A DNA stretch of 64,000 nt from an uncultured Erythrobacter sp. GTDB taxonomy: Bacteria; Pseudomonadota; Alphaproteobacteria; Sphingomonadales; Sphingomonadaceae. Positions 1 to 9,741 of the stretch are shown in pieces. The stretch is taken from the NCBI GenBank assembly GCA_947488325.1, contig CANKYZ010000002.1:1-64000 (forward strand), in the 5' to 3' direction. The notes under the pieces are model-generated. The model did no database searches, had not been told where the DNA came from, and saw nothing but the letters and a program-made list of their open reading frames with translations. Each line of letters opens with the position of its first letter. The first letter of the stretch is position 1. The translations under genes and the position numbers were made by a program.

Positions 1-287
1 CAGTGCAGGATCGCAGGCAACGCCAGATGCGGCATATCCTCGATCTCACCGCGCAAAGGCCGGGCGTTAAAGCCAATGTCCTCGGCGACCTGCATCACCT
101 GCTTCAGGTTCGCGCCTTTGAGCGACATGCCATAACGCTGGCGCAGCGCAATCAGGTCAGTCTTATAGCCATGGAACCCTGCCACCATCGCAAGGCACGC
201 CAGCGCGCATTCACTTGCCTCACCTTGCGGAATATAGGGCGTTTTTTGCCGCCCGGAAAACTCTACAAGGTCAAGCGGGCTGTTCAT
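1..287 (-). CDS. C39-peptidase ABC transporter, N-terminal fragment (partial at left edge)
   Basis: Reverse-strand frame open to the left edge, about 95 residues visible. It reads MNSPLDLVEFSGRQKT, then GEASECALACLAMVAG, LRQRYGMSLKGANLKQVMQVA and LALPAILH. The GEASECALACLAM stretch (catalytic Cys in context) and LPAILHW-like end are the pattern of the peptidase C39 domain found at the N-terminus of bacteriocin/RiPP exporters of the CvaB/LagD type. These proteins cut double-glycine leaders and export the cargo through the inner membrane. The ATG overlaps the stop of the upstream HlyD gene (ATGA), so the two are translationally coupled. The membrane and ATPase domains lie outside the window. 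A deleted copy of the same pair lies at 54115-54755. Confidence 0.85.
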   Translation of the reverse strand, partial: MNSPLDLVEFSGRQKTPYIPQGEASECALACLAMVAGFHGYKTDLIALRQRYGMSLKGANLKQVMQVAEDIGFNARPLRGEIEDMPHLALPAILH

Positions 288-1528
288 TGGCTACGGTTCA
301 ACACAGCGTTGAGGGGCTGCAGTATCCAAGCCAGAAAGCTCTGCCGCTCAAGCACGACATTAGCTTGCAGTGTCATCCCTGGCTGAAGCGGTGCTGGCTC
401 GCCAAAGGCTTCAACGGTCTGTTGATCGAGCAGCACTTTGATGCGGTAAACCGGCTCTTCGAACGGAAAGGGAATATCCGTTTCTCGCGGGTCGATGGCG
501 ATGCGCGAGATCGATGCGACGCGGCCTTCAAAGCTACCGAAACGCTGATAGGGGAATGCGTCATAGAGGAGCCGCGTCTCTTTGCCCGGTTCGACAAAAC
601 CGATCGAACGGGTCGGCGCATAGAGTTCGGCGGTCAGCTGTGCATCCGCCGGAACGATCACCATCAGCGGACGGCCGGGGCTGGAGGATCGGCCCACCCC
701 CGTTGCTAACGCAGTTACTCGTCCGTCAATCGGCGCTTTGACGACATAGCTTTGCTCTCCTTCAAGCCGTGCCTGCTCGGATAGCATTGACTGCAAGTTG
801 CCCTGGATTTGCGAGATGCCTTGCGCGGCATCAATGCTGACACTTGAAAGCTGGCTACGCGCTTGGACCGCATCTGAAAGGCTCGCTGTGCGGCGCTGCT
901 GGAGGGCTGCAAGCGATTGCTGAGACGACAGCAATGTCTGTCTGCGGCGTTCAAACTCGACCCGCGAGACAAAGCCTTGCTCAACCACTTCGGCAACCCG
1001 GTCGAATATCTCCCGGTTCGAGGTGACCACTTGTTCCTGAAGCGCGATTTGTTCATCAAGGCTCGCCGCTTGATCTTCAGCCGAAGCAATCATCGACATC
1101 AAACGCGAACGTTCAGCAGAGGCGCGGCTGCCTGCCATCGCGACCTGAGCTTCGCCTAGCTGCCTGCGTGCTTCCAGAGCGCCGATCCCGCGGCTTGCAA
1201 CATCTCCGCCTGCCACCGTTTGACGATCAGAATTAATAACCAGCAAAGTCTCGCCTTGCCCCACCACCTGACCTTCTTCGACATTGAGATCGACAACGAC
1301 ACCGGGTTGACTCGCCACAACCTTGGCACTGGGAACATCGGTGACGAGAATGCCGGGAACGGTCTCAATGCGAGCATAGCTGCCAACCGAAACCCAAACC
1401 GCCGCAATCGCAAGCACTACAAACAATGCACCAGCGAAGAGTTTGGTCGACAATGGTTGACTAAAAACAACCTCGCCATGCAGCCGATCTTGGCTGGCTT
1501 CGACAACCTCTCTGCGAAATAGTGTCAA
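284..1528 (-). CDS. HlyD-family membrane fusion (adaptor) protein of a peptide exporter
   Basis: 414 residues. It has a short cytoplasmic N-terminus, one membrane segment at about residues 29-49, and a lipoyl-like half (IETVPGILVTDVPSAKVVA). A long coiled-coil region follows at about 120-245, then the second lipoyl half (VVKAPIDGRVTALATGVG) and a C-terminal beta-barrel region. This is the periplasmic adaptor layout of type I secretion systems. It overlaps the C39 transporter downstream by four bases, so the two form one exporter operon. Residues 1-86 and 222 bp of upstream DNA are repeated almost unchanged at 54497-54977. It could equally serve another ABC exporter, but the C39 partner points to double-glycine peptides. 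Confidence 0.88.
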   Translation of the reverse strand: MTLFRREVVEASQDRLHGEVVFSQPLSTKLFAGALFVVLAIAAVWVSVGSYARIETVPGILVTDVPSAKVVASQPGVVVDLNVEEGQVVGQGETLLVINSDRQTVAGGDVASRGIGALEARRQLGEAQVAMAGSRASAERSRLMSMIASAEDQAASLDEQIALQEQVVTSNREIFDRVAEVVEQGFVSRVEFERRRQTLLSSQQSLAALQQRRTASLSDAVQARSQLSSVSIDAAQGISQIQGNLQSMLSEQARLEGEQSYVVKAPIDGRVTALATGVGRSSSPGRPLMVIVPADAQLTAELYAPTRSIGFVEPGKETRLLYDAFPYQRFGSFEGRVASISRIAIDPRETDIPFPFEEPVYRIKVLLDQQTVEAFGEPAPLQPGMTLQANVVLERQSFLAWILQPLNAVLNRSQ

Positions 1529-1750
1529 TTGCGATCCTGTAATGCGATTCGCAAGAAACCTATGATTTTGACGAACTTAGACCACTTAATATTTTCTGTA
1601 GGAGGGTGAAAAATCGCGAGAATGAGCCGTTCTAGGCATCAAATTATTGTGGCAAGCGACGAACCGTTAGAAAAATTCCCTCCAAATCCGCTTATTTATG
1701 AAGTGGACTTAGATCGCAGATTGTGGGTCGTGAGCGGAACGTCTGTTTTC
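1270..1750. repeat. Long direct repeat, copy 1 (start of HlyD gene plus upstream region)
   Basis: This 481-bp stretch aligns without gaps to 54497-54977 at a constant offset of 53227. It covers codons 1-86 of the HlyD gene and about 220 bp in front of its ATG. The coding half is the better conserved, with four amino-acid differences in 86. Shared blocks upstream include GCGACGAACCGTTAGAAAAA and CTTATTTATGAAGTG. Conservation of the upstream part suggests it holds the promoter of the exporter operon. Confidence 0.85.
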
Positions 1751-2020
1751 ATCGGAGTAACGTCCGCTATTGTGCCCAAAGCTGACATAAATCTGACCTC
1801 GCGAAAAAGGCGCAGAGCATGGCGCAACTGCGTTGCACATCGGGTCATAGTCAAAATGCGGGGGCTAGGGTTGTTCGTTTTTGGCTTACGCAAGATGTGC
1901 GCTGCGTATGCTCGCAGCGCATCTTGGCTCACTGCGCTACGCTGGCTCGGCAAGGGGTACCCAGCTTCGCTCGGTGCCCCGTTGCATCCCCACCGGATTC
2001 GTCTTTTGGAAACAAGCGCC
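1529..2020. other. Intergenic region between exporter and Avs-like gene
   Basis: No convincing gene in 492 bp; the open frames on both strands lack family signatures and a good ribosome binding site. The first 220 bp are the conserved upstream part of the long direct repeat. At 1892-1925 there is an imperfect hairpin (AAGAT, GCGCTGCG / CGCAGCGC, ATCTT) with a six-base loop. It could end transcription of the minus-strand gene at 2021 or mark an element boundary, but it has no T-tract. Confidence 0.5.
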
Positions 2021-5000
2021 TTAATGAATGGAAATGTTGTCCAGTAACGAACGCCAAGGGCCGATTTCATCTGGCAGCCTTCTGCCTATGAACTCGCGCT
2101 CCATGTCTTTCTCCTGCTTTTTCATCGCTCGCTTAATTTCATCATAATTCAAGCGAAAATGAGCGAGCTTCTGACGACCTAATTTCGTTGTTTGATCGGC
2201 ATTAGCGCATCTTATCGCCATCCAGCAATGCGCCCTCCGATCTACTGTATGCATAAACAACACCCATGCAGCATATGCCTGTTCTTGGTTCGAGGAATCC
2301 CAGTAGGCATTCCACCAGTGTTGAGCACAAGCCTCTCTGAACTGTCGCTGCCGCATTTTCTGTTGTCGCGTGATCGACAGACTAGATGCCACAATCTCCA
2401 CGCCGGTCTCTGCATTAGCCAATGGGTTGTCAGTCAAAAAGCCAGCGACGGTTTGTCCTCGTTGTCGTCGCCAAGTTTCAGTCGATGCGCGATCATCTGC
2501 GATTTTCTGCTCCAACCAATCACGCCGGTCGTTAAGCTGAGCTGCCAAAGCCAACTCAAATAACGCCTCATCCGTGTTTGTTTCAGAGAGCTCATAGACT
2601 TCATCCAGAAGCTCTTGCGCCTCCTGCGACTGAGAATTGGCAAACAGGATGTGCCAAAGCTCATCAATTGCGGCTGGTCCTATAAAACGAGTGTGCAAAA
2701 CTTGTTTCAAGCAACTCCAAAGTCTGGCCCCTTCTGGAGGGGCTACTGCAAGCAATGCCTCGCACAACGCGAGAAAAAAGCCTTCGGCGCGGTGGACACG
2801 TCGCGAGAACGCTTCTGATTGCGTCTCATGGCCTTCGGTCCAACGATCTACTTGCTCCCGTGCGTGCTCCACAAAGACCTTCAGATGCTCATCATCAAAA
2901 CTGTGAACATATAGTCGCGCACCCTTCTCTCGTGCTTCAGCGATGCGGTCTCTAGCGTCCTCTACAACTCTCTCGCGATGTGCATCGACCTCTTCGCGGT
3001 TAGACATCTCTTTGAACCCACCCATTGGATCATCTCCATAGAGCGGCGGTGGAAGAACTGCGAAACTCCCCGGATCTTCGGCTCGCTTTTCCGAATAGAT
3101 GCTTATCTGCCCAATCGGGCGCGGGGTATCATAATCGACACCCAAGATGAGGCTGTTAAGGACCTCAAGAGCAAGGTTTAAATCTTCCTTGCTATTGCCT
3201 CGTTTAGCCACTGCATGCGGGATTAGAGAGGGAGTTATGCGCGATAGTATGTGTTCGAAAGGAAAGCCTGTGGTTGCCTCAATCAATCCATGCGACCCAT
3301 AATGATTGGTCCAAGTATCGCTGTCTGGTGACCAACTCCAGCCAGTGTCGAAGAGATGCTGTCCGAGACGCGAGCTATCGATGCGACAGAGTATTTTGAT
3401 TGCTACTCCGTTACTTTCGAATTCTGCATCATCAGCCAATTCAAGAAGCCAGTTCCAAGCCTTATCCGAGAAACTAGCTTCACAAATTGATAACAAGACT
3501 ACGAGATCTTTGGTCGCCTTCGCTCCTTTCGTTGTTGCCCATGCGATCAGATGATCCAAGTCAGTTTCTGTAAGTGATTTCAGCACGTCTTCGGGGTCAT
3601 AAGAAAAGGATTTTTGGTCTGCATCAATCAGCGTCTTGATCTGGTCTACTGCATTCAGATCAAAAATCTCAAAGAGCATCATCTGCTCAGAAATGTAGGC
3701 CCGTTCCTCGGGGTCAACGTCATCTCGGAACTTCCTTTGTGCCCCCAATGCTGATGTCATTGCAGAATCGCCCAGCACAAAGTGAGCCGTGCACTCTCTT
3801 CCAAGCCCCCAACGTCTATTTGCATCAAGCTTTTCTGCGGGTGTGAATGCGCTACGTAGAAGCTTAGCCAGCGCAGCCGATGATCCGTGTGCGAGCGGAG
3901 GCATCAGTTGCTCCAAGTCATAGTCATGCGTTGTATGGCCCCGTCCTATGTTGAGCTCTGACACATCGAATTGTTGTGCAGCGGTTTTTAACTCCGCAAC
4001 AAAACTCTTAGGCAGCTCCAAAGCCGGGTCCGCCCAAAAATGCTCGGCCTTATCAATTCTCCTAAAAAGCGGGATTTCGACATTGGTTAGGACCGTTTCT
4101 AAATGGCGACGCTCTAAACGATAGAAACTAGTGCTTGGATCAGGTAAATAGTCCCTGTCGTAAGAGAACATTTGATCCAGCTTAGGATTCAGATCGACAG
4201 CCTCTGTTTCCATTGTCTCATCACATGACAGCCAATATAGCAGCGCTACAACGCGCTCTTGAAGCTCGGGATGGATGCCGTCCTCAGGTCTTCGTTTGCC
4301 AATATCCGATGCTAAATTTTTTAGCATTCGCGCTGTCTCTGCGAAATCAATCTCATTAAGGAGCAGAACCCACTTGAGATCGTCCCAAACCCCAGATTCT
4401 CTCTTCACTGCATTTGCGATAGCAATGCGTTCAAGCACTTCGCGAGCAGGCACTAGGGGAAATCCCTCCAGTAACTCCGGTATTACGGAGGTTGCGGGAT
4501 TATGATTTCGTTCGACAAATTTGAAGTCCAGCCCGAGAATTTGGATTGGGCCGTCGAGGTCACGTCCCAACCTCTTGATTAGACCTTCCGATCTGCGCTT
4601 TTCTGACTCTTCGTTCCGACGGCCTGGGGGATCGACGCCTCTCGACAGAGTACCCATCCAAAAACACGCTCGGTCAAGCAAGAGCTGATGATATTCAGTA
4701 TCGTCTTTCGGCACGTCGCGCAGGGCGTCAAGCGCCAGAATTCGTGCTGAGCGGTATGTCCCGAAGGCGTCTCTTTCCAAAGTGGCCAGCAATGGCGACG
4801 CGATTGCTCTTGCTATCGCTTTTAGCTCGGTACGATTTTCTTGGTCCAGGTTTTGCGTGCTTAGCCATGAAGCCACTATCTCAGAAGAGATGTGCTCTTC
4901 TAGCGTTTGCGACTGTCCGAGCATGATATTGACAGCTGCACGCAGGATATCTGCGCGCTGATCTAATCCTGAAATCGGATCAAGCCATTCAGCCAGTATT

Positions 5001-6682
5001 TTCTCTGCACCAGCGCTATTCATTGGTGCCTCATCTTGCAGTTGAGCAAGGAGAGCTGCGCCCAAAGCATGAGATACAGCAACTTCGGAAAAACGAAATT
5101 TTCCCGATGGAAGTTTGTTGACGAATGAGCCGTCAACAATTTCACTCAGGCGTCGATAAATCTCGCTTTCACTTAGATCGGCTCGGCTGGCTAAGTCTCC
5201 GATTTCCTTCAGATCATATGTGCCAAGCCCATCGCGGAAGTCCTTCGCGATTTCGCTGAGTGCATTTCGCCAGTCATCCTCACTAAATGCTCGATTAGTA
5301 TGCGAACTCCAAAGGTCGCGGCCATACTCCCATAATAAGCGGTGCACTGTGACTTCGCTTGAACTATTAAGGTTGGCTCTGAGTTTGATAACTAACCCAT
5401 AGAATCTAGGTGTCCGAGCCAATCGGATTAGGTCATCGTTCAGCGCTTCACGGGTCAGACCATCGTGTGCTAGCCGCTGATCGAACTCACCTCCAGGTTC
5501 GTCACTATATTGACCAACATCGATACGGACGGGCTGACTAACGAGATTAGAAAGCCGCCGCAAACGTTCCTCAAAATGGTGTTTGCGTGTCGTTGCAACG
5601 ATACGCACTCTGCCGACGAACGGGTCGTCCTGTAGGATCTGGAATAGTCTCACCCAATCAACGGTTGGTTCTTGATTCATGCCATCAACGAACAAAAGAA
5701 TAACCGGACCTTCTTCTGGCGGTCTCTTGAGCAAATACGTGAGCCTTCGCACCCAATGGGTGCTGTCTCGCACAGTTGTAAGCTCGAATAAGGCTTCCGC
5801 TACGAGGTCGAGAACAGAGTTAAGCGATGGGCGTTGAAGCTTAACGAAATAAGAAGAGGGCAGAGCGAGAACGATGGGAGTTTGAGAAGCTGCGCTCGTA
5901 AGCCAATCCATCGTTGCCCAGGTTTTTCCGTGACCTTCGATTCCGCAAACAACTGCTGGCGTTGTGTCTTTTACTGGATTCGTCCACCATTTGCCTAGTG
6001 TATCGAAGCTTCCTTTCCGTCGAACTGTTTCCTCCACAGCACCTCCGGCAATGTCTTGGCCAAATTTGGCTAAGGCGGTAGCTCTCTCGTTCCAAAGGGA
6101 TTGTAGATGCTCTTGCGACTTCGTGCGTAGGCTGGCGTAGCCTAACATCCAGCTTTGCATCTCTTTGATAAGCTGATCGACGCATGGTTGAGCTATTTTT
6201 TTAAGACGTGTTGCTGCTTTGGCGGCATCGCTTCCGCAATACTGCTCCACCAAGTCTTCTGAAACAGTGCAAAGGGCGGCGAGTGAAGGGAATGGGGCCT
6301 GCTTCCAGTCGATAACGAGTACCGGAACTCCGACGTCTTCGCTTTTTTGCAGCAGCGCTTGTTCGAGTTGTTCTGAGACCTCTTTAGTAGCCATCAAAAA
6401 CCAGGCTTCAATTGCCTTATCGCGAGTTATCGCGTGATCAATCTCTCCTAAGAGCTCACGATCACTGAGAGCCGTTTTGTCTTGATACCGCTTCGCCTCA
6501 ATCCGAAAGCGACGGCCATTCCTACCTGATGGGCCAGCGTCACCGCCAAACTGAAAGCCTGACTTAGCGACTGCGATAGGCACACCTAAGAATCTGCCAA
6601 TCATTGCGGTTGCAAGCTTTTCGAAGTCACTTGACTTCAATTCTTGCAATTTCCCCTTTAGTAATTCTAAGTCTGCAACCAT
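2021..6682 (-). CDS. Mrr-like nuclease / STAND NTPase, Avs-like antiviral protein
   Basis: 1553 residues. The N-terminal domain has the PD-(D/E)XK pattern of Mrr-type nucleases: E21, then GGDAG with D48 and RIEAKR with E62 and K64. A P-loop NTPase follows, with Walker A GIEGHGKT at 247-254, Walker B VILLFVDGMNQ around 327-337, and RVRIVATTRKHHF as a likely sensor segment. The remaining ~1000 residues look alpha-helical and repetitive without a recognised name. Nuclease plus STAND ATPase plus long C-terminal sensor is the architecture of Avs proteins, which recognise conserved phage proteins and then activate the nuclease. Family assignment is inference from architecture. The neighbour at 6924 is divergent and also defence-like, and DNA here is AT-richer than the core genes. 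Confidence 0.75.
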   Translation of the reverse strand: MVADLELLKGKLQELKSSDFEKLATAMIGRFLGVPIAVAKSGFQFGGDAGPSGRNGRRFRIEAKRYQDKTALSDRELLGEIDHAITRDKAIEAWFLMATKEVSEQLEQALLQKSEDVGVPVLVIDWKQAPFPSLAALCTVSEDLVEQYCGSDAAKAATRLKKIAQPCVDQLIKEMQSWMLGYASLRTKSQEHLQSLWNERATALAKFGQDIAGGAVEETVRRKGSFDTLGKWWTNPVKDTTPAVVCGIEGHGKTWATMDWLTSAASQTPIVLALPSSYFVKLQRPSLNSVLDLVAEALFELTTVRDSTHWVRRLTYLLKRPPEEGPVILLFVDGMNQEPTVDWVRLFQILQDDPFVGRVRIVATTRKHHFEERLRRLSNLVSQPVRIDVGQYSDEPGGEFDQRLAHDGLTREALNDDLIRLARTPRFYGLVIKLRANLNSSSEVTVHRLLWEYGRDLWSSHTNRAFSEDDWRNALSEIAKDFRDGLGTYDLKEIGDLASRADLSESEIYRRLSEIVDGSFVNKLPSGKFRFSEVAVSHALGAALLAQLQDEAPMNSAGAEKILAEWLDPISGLDQRADILRAAVNIMLGQSQTLEEHISSEIVASWLSTQNLDQENRTELKAIARAIASPLLATLERDAFGTYRSARILALDALRDVPKDDTEYHQLLLDRACFWMGTLSRGVDPPGRRNEESEKRRSEGLIKRLGRDLDGPIQILGLDFKFVERNHNPATSVIPELLEGFPLVPAREVLERIAIANAVKRESGVWDDLKWVLLLNEIDFAETARMLKNLASDIGKRRPEDGIHPELQERVVALLYWLSCDETMETEAVDLNPKLDQMFSYDRDYLPDPSTSFYRLERRHLETVLTNVEIPLFRRIDKAEHFWADPALELPKSFVAELKTAAQQFDVSELNIGRGHTTHDYDLEQLMPPLAHGSSAALAKLLRSAFTPAEKLDANRRWGLGRECTAHFVLGDSAMTSALGAQRKFRDDVDPEERAYISEQMMLFEIFDLNAVDQIKTLIDADQKSFSYDPEDVLKSLTETDLDHLIAWATTKGAKATKDLVVLLSICEASFSDKAWNWLLELADDAEFESNGVAIKILCRIDSSRLGQHLFDTGWSWSPDSDTWTNHYGSHGLIEATTGFPFEHILSRITPSLIPHAVAKRGNSKEDLNLALEVLNSLILGVDYDTPRPIGQISIYSEKRAEDPGSFAVLPPPLYGDDPMGGFKEMSNREEVDAHRERVVEDARDRIAEAREKGARLYVHSFDDEHLKVFVEHAREQVDRWTEGHETQSEAFSRRVHRAEGFFLALCEALLAVAPPEGARLWSCLKQVLHTRFIGPAAIDELWHILFANSQSQEAQELLDEVYELSETNTDEALFELALAAQLNDRRDWLEQKIADDRASTETWRRQRGQTVAGFLTDNPLANAETGVEIVASSLSITRQQKMRQRQFREACAQHWWNAYWDSSNQEQAYAAWVLFMHTVDRRAHCWMAIRCANADQTTKLGRQKLAHFRLNYDEIKRAMKKQEKDMEREFIGRRLPDEIGPWRSLLDNISIH

Positions 6683-6923
6683 GATTCCATGCTACCATCT
6701 ATTGGCTGTTAACTTGCTCGTGCAACAATCAAAATACCATAGGATACTTTGAGCGAATAAGCATCTTTGATATTGTTGACCTTCAAAAGTATGAAATTCC
6801 ACTCCGCAATTGAACCAGAGGCAAATTAAGAGGAAACTCTATCTCGGTCATCGCCAAGAAACACAGTGGATAGCGCAAATTGGAAACTTGTCCCTTTTTG
6901 AAGAAGTATGACATTCTGCATGA
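6683..6923. promoter_or_regulatory. Divergent promoter region between two defence-like genes
   Basis: 241 bp of AT-rich DNA separate the start codons of the minus-strand Avs-like gene and the plus-strand AAA_13 gene. Both must start from here. I see no clear operator palindrome. Confidence 0.5.
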
Positions 6924-9214
6924 ATGTTAGAACGCATCCATCTTCTCAGAAATATCGGCCAATTCGATAATGTAAGTCCAGCACAAGATACGGCGCTGAC
7001 CCCATTCTCACTCATTTACGGAGAGAATGGTCGAGGAAAAACAACTTTAGCAGCGATCCTTCGGTCGCTGTCCACTAACAACCCGACCTTTGTCGAAGAG
7101 CGCAAACGGCTAGGCGCTGAGCATGCACCCCATATCATAATCAAAAATGCTGGTGCTCAGTGTATCTATCAAAATGGCGCGTGGTCTCAATCCGCACCCA
7201 ACATTGCCATATTTGATGATCTGTTCGTCACCGAGAATGTCTGTTCTGGGATTGATGTGCAGGCAGACCATCGAAGGGGCCTCCATGAACTTATTCTAGG
7301 TGCGCAAGGGGTGGCTCTCAATGAGACGCTCCAAACTACGTCCAGCGAATTGAAGCGCACAATATCGATTTGAGGAAACTGGCTGACGCGATACCTGCGG
7401 CTGCCCGTGGCCCATACAAAGTCGATGCTTTTTGTAAACTTGAGCAAGACGATGAGATCGAGCCGAAAATCCAAGAAGCGAAGCGGCGTTTGGCTGCGGC
7501 GAAAGCCTCTGATCAGATACGTCAGAAGCCTGGATTCCAAGAGTTTTCGATTCCGGACTTTGATATCGACGATTTGGACAAGGTGCTGGACCTAAGCCTG
7601 CCGGATATCGAGCAAGAGGCAGTCGAAAAGGTACAAGCCCATATCTCTAAACTTGGCCGCGCTGGTGAAGAGTGGATTGGCGAAGGTATGCCTCTTATAG
7701 AGAAAGCTTCTGCCGACGGAGATAGCGAGGTTTGCCCCTTCTGCGGGCAAGAAACTGAAAACTCCGATATCATTGAACACTACCGTGGTTATTTTTCCGA
7801 GGTATACGAACAACTTAAGTCCGATATTCGAAGTTCCGGCATCGCTGTAAGAAACGCCCACGGCGGCGATATTCAATCAGCATTTGAACGCAGCATCCGC
7901 ACGGCAGCGCAGACCCATGAATTCTGGAAGGACTTCATAGAGCTTCCGATAATTGACATTGATACGGCGGCAATTGCGCGCACGTGGAGCGCTGCGCGCG
8001 AAGCGGTTCTCGATGAGTTGAGAGCCAAAATGGCAGCACCGTTGGAGGCGATGTCGCTTTCGCCAGATGCTCGCAACAAGATTGCAGATTACCGGAAAGG
8101 GATCGAAGAAGCCCGTCAATTGTCTGCCAAGCTGCTCGCGGTCAACGATCAGCTAGAGATTGTTAGAGAACAAGCTCAGGCCGACGATCTAGCAGCACTT
8201 AGGGACGACTTGGCCAAGCTGGTCGCTCAGAAGGCTAGATTTGACGATAAGGTTGCTGCGCAATGTGATGCATATCTGGAAGAGAAGACGGCCAAAGCGG
8301 CGACCGAAACGCATCGAACTGAAGCGCGTGCAGCTCTAGACGAGTATCGCGAACAGATTTTTCCGGCCTATGAGGCAACGATCAATGATTACCTTCGCCG
8401 CTTTAATGCAACTTTTAGGCTTGGAGCAGTCGAATCTGTGAACAATCGGACCGGCTCGTCGGCTTCATACTGCGTAGTGATCAATCAAGAACACGTAGAA
8501 ATCACAGCAGAAGATGGACCGTCCTTCCGTAACACACTTAGCGCAGGAGACCGCAACACTCTCGCCTTGGCCTTTTTCTTTGCGTCGCTTGAGAAAGACC
8601 CTGACCTAGAGAACAAGATTGTTGTGATTGACGATCCCATGACTAGCTTGGACGAGCATCGGACGCTCAGGACAAGAGAAGAAATTATGCGCTTATCTGG
8701 GCGCGTAAAACAAATCATTGTCTTGTCTCACTCCAAACAATTCCTCTGCCCGCTCTGGGACCGAGCTGATCGAAATTCTTCCACGGCAATCCGTGTAAAT
8801 CGAGCAGCGGCTGGCTCTGAGTTGGTCGTTTGGGATGTCCGAAACGATAGCGTCTCAGAACATGATAAACGCCATCAGCTCATTCGCGGTTACTTATTCG
8901 TCGCTGATCCAGCCAAAGAGCGCGAAGTTGCGGCGGCATTGAGGCCTACGTTGGAGGCCTTTTTGCGCGTTGCTTATCCTGAGCATTTCCCGCCGGGAAA
9001 ACTCATAGGGCCATTCTTGGGGCTTTGCGAACAGAGATTGGGGACTGATGGGCAAATATTGAACGCTGAGGATATCGCCGAGCTCCGTTCCCTAAAAGAC
9101 TACGGCAACCTGTTCCACCATGACACTAATCCGGCCTATCAAACAGCAGAGATTAATGACGCCGAGTTGGGCGATTTCGCTGGCAGAGTTCTGGTGTTTG
9201 GTTTGCGTTCGTAA
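6924..9214 (+). pseudogene. AAA_13-family (RloC/PrrC-like) ATPase, frameshifted
   Basis: Two overlapping frames make one ~760-residue protein. The first (6924-7373) holds Walker A YGENGRGKTT at residues 32-41. The second (from about 7350 to 9214) holds a zinc-hook-like CPFCGQ in the middle of a coiled coil, the signature LSAGDRNTLALAFF, Walker B KIVVIDDPMTSLD, the H-loop VLSHS and a C-terminal FHHDTNPAY segment. Protein sequence runs on naturally if one base is restored near 7352-7356 (SSELK then AHNIDLRKLADAI), so this is a one-base loss, a sequencing error or, less likely, frameshifting. The head domain is of the type shared with the anticodon nucleases PrrC and RloC, but I cannot identify their nuclease residues. 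The second frame could start at TTG 7370, making a headless protein. Confidence 0.75.
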
Positions 9215-9741
9215 GGGAAGACAGGACGAATATCTCATCATTAGCGCGCCCTCCGGATCGGGCTTTCGTGAACCGAACCCGCTGGGCGGTTTCGGCCATT
9301 CGGCTTCAATCCCTCGCGCAAGTCTTAGGGGCCAGCCCCTCAGCGCACTTCACGCAAAATAGACGGTCTTCTCTAATTGAGCGTGTCAAGTTTGCGCGCG
9401 CGATTGCCTTTGGCCGCGATTGTGATCGAGCCGTGCTGCAATCCGTCAAGGGCGAGGCGTTTGCCCGCTACGCGGCCCCTGACTGATTGAGCGAGGTTCG
9501 CTTTTCCTGGCTACCATGAGGCAATGCATTGATCTGCAATATTTGACCTGACGGGTATCGGTCTTCTCTTCGGGGTCGATGGAGCTTTCCATCGCCACAA
9601 GCTACAGGTTCAAAGAAAGATGGGGCGGGTAAACTCCCGAACGCAGTCAAAGCTGCAAGACCGTACCGCACCCTGACCCCAACCTTTCGTCCCGACAGGA
9701 CAAGCTTGCCAGCAGGCAAAATCAGTTGATCGATAGCGCTG
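9215..9741. other. Non-coding stretch between AAA_13 gene and IS110 transposase
   Basis: No gene I can support in 527 bp. The first ~270 bp (GC-rich, with an inverted pattern around 9256-9300) may be residue of the mobile element. The part from about 9486 to 9741 lies directly 3' of the transposase. It contains two adjacent small hairpins, TTGCC-TGCT-GGCAA and GTCC-TGTCG-GGAC in transposase orientation, so it is probably the non-coding end of the insertion sequence. Confidence 0.45.
9486..9741 (-). ncRNA. Candidate non-coding end / bridge-RNA region of the IS110 element
   Basis: IS110-family elements carry a structured non-coding RNA in one of their ends. In this 256-bp stretch downstream of the transposase, the transposase-strand reading shows two tight hairpins immediately after the gene (about 9695-9725), then GC-rich paired segments. 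The exact IS ends and the RNA limits cannot be fixed by eye. The 184-bp stretch on the 5' side (10762-10945) is the alternative location. Confidence 0.3.

Noticed and set aside
1622..2070. Open frames of 120-140 codons on both strands between the exporter and the Avs-like gene
   Set aside because: They overlap each other, lack ribosome binding sites and family features, and the first part lies in the non-coding part of the long repeat.
6924..9214. Full RloC anticodon nuclease call
   Set aside because: The ATPase head and the zinc-hook-like CPFC are present, but I could not identify the nuclease triad, so only a family-level relation is claimed.
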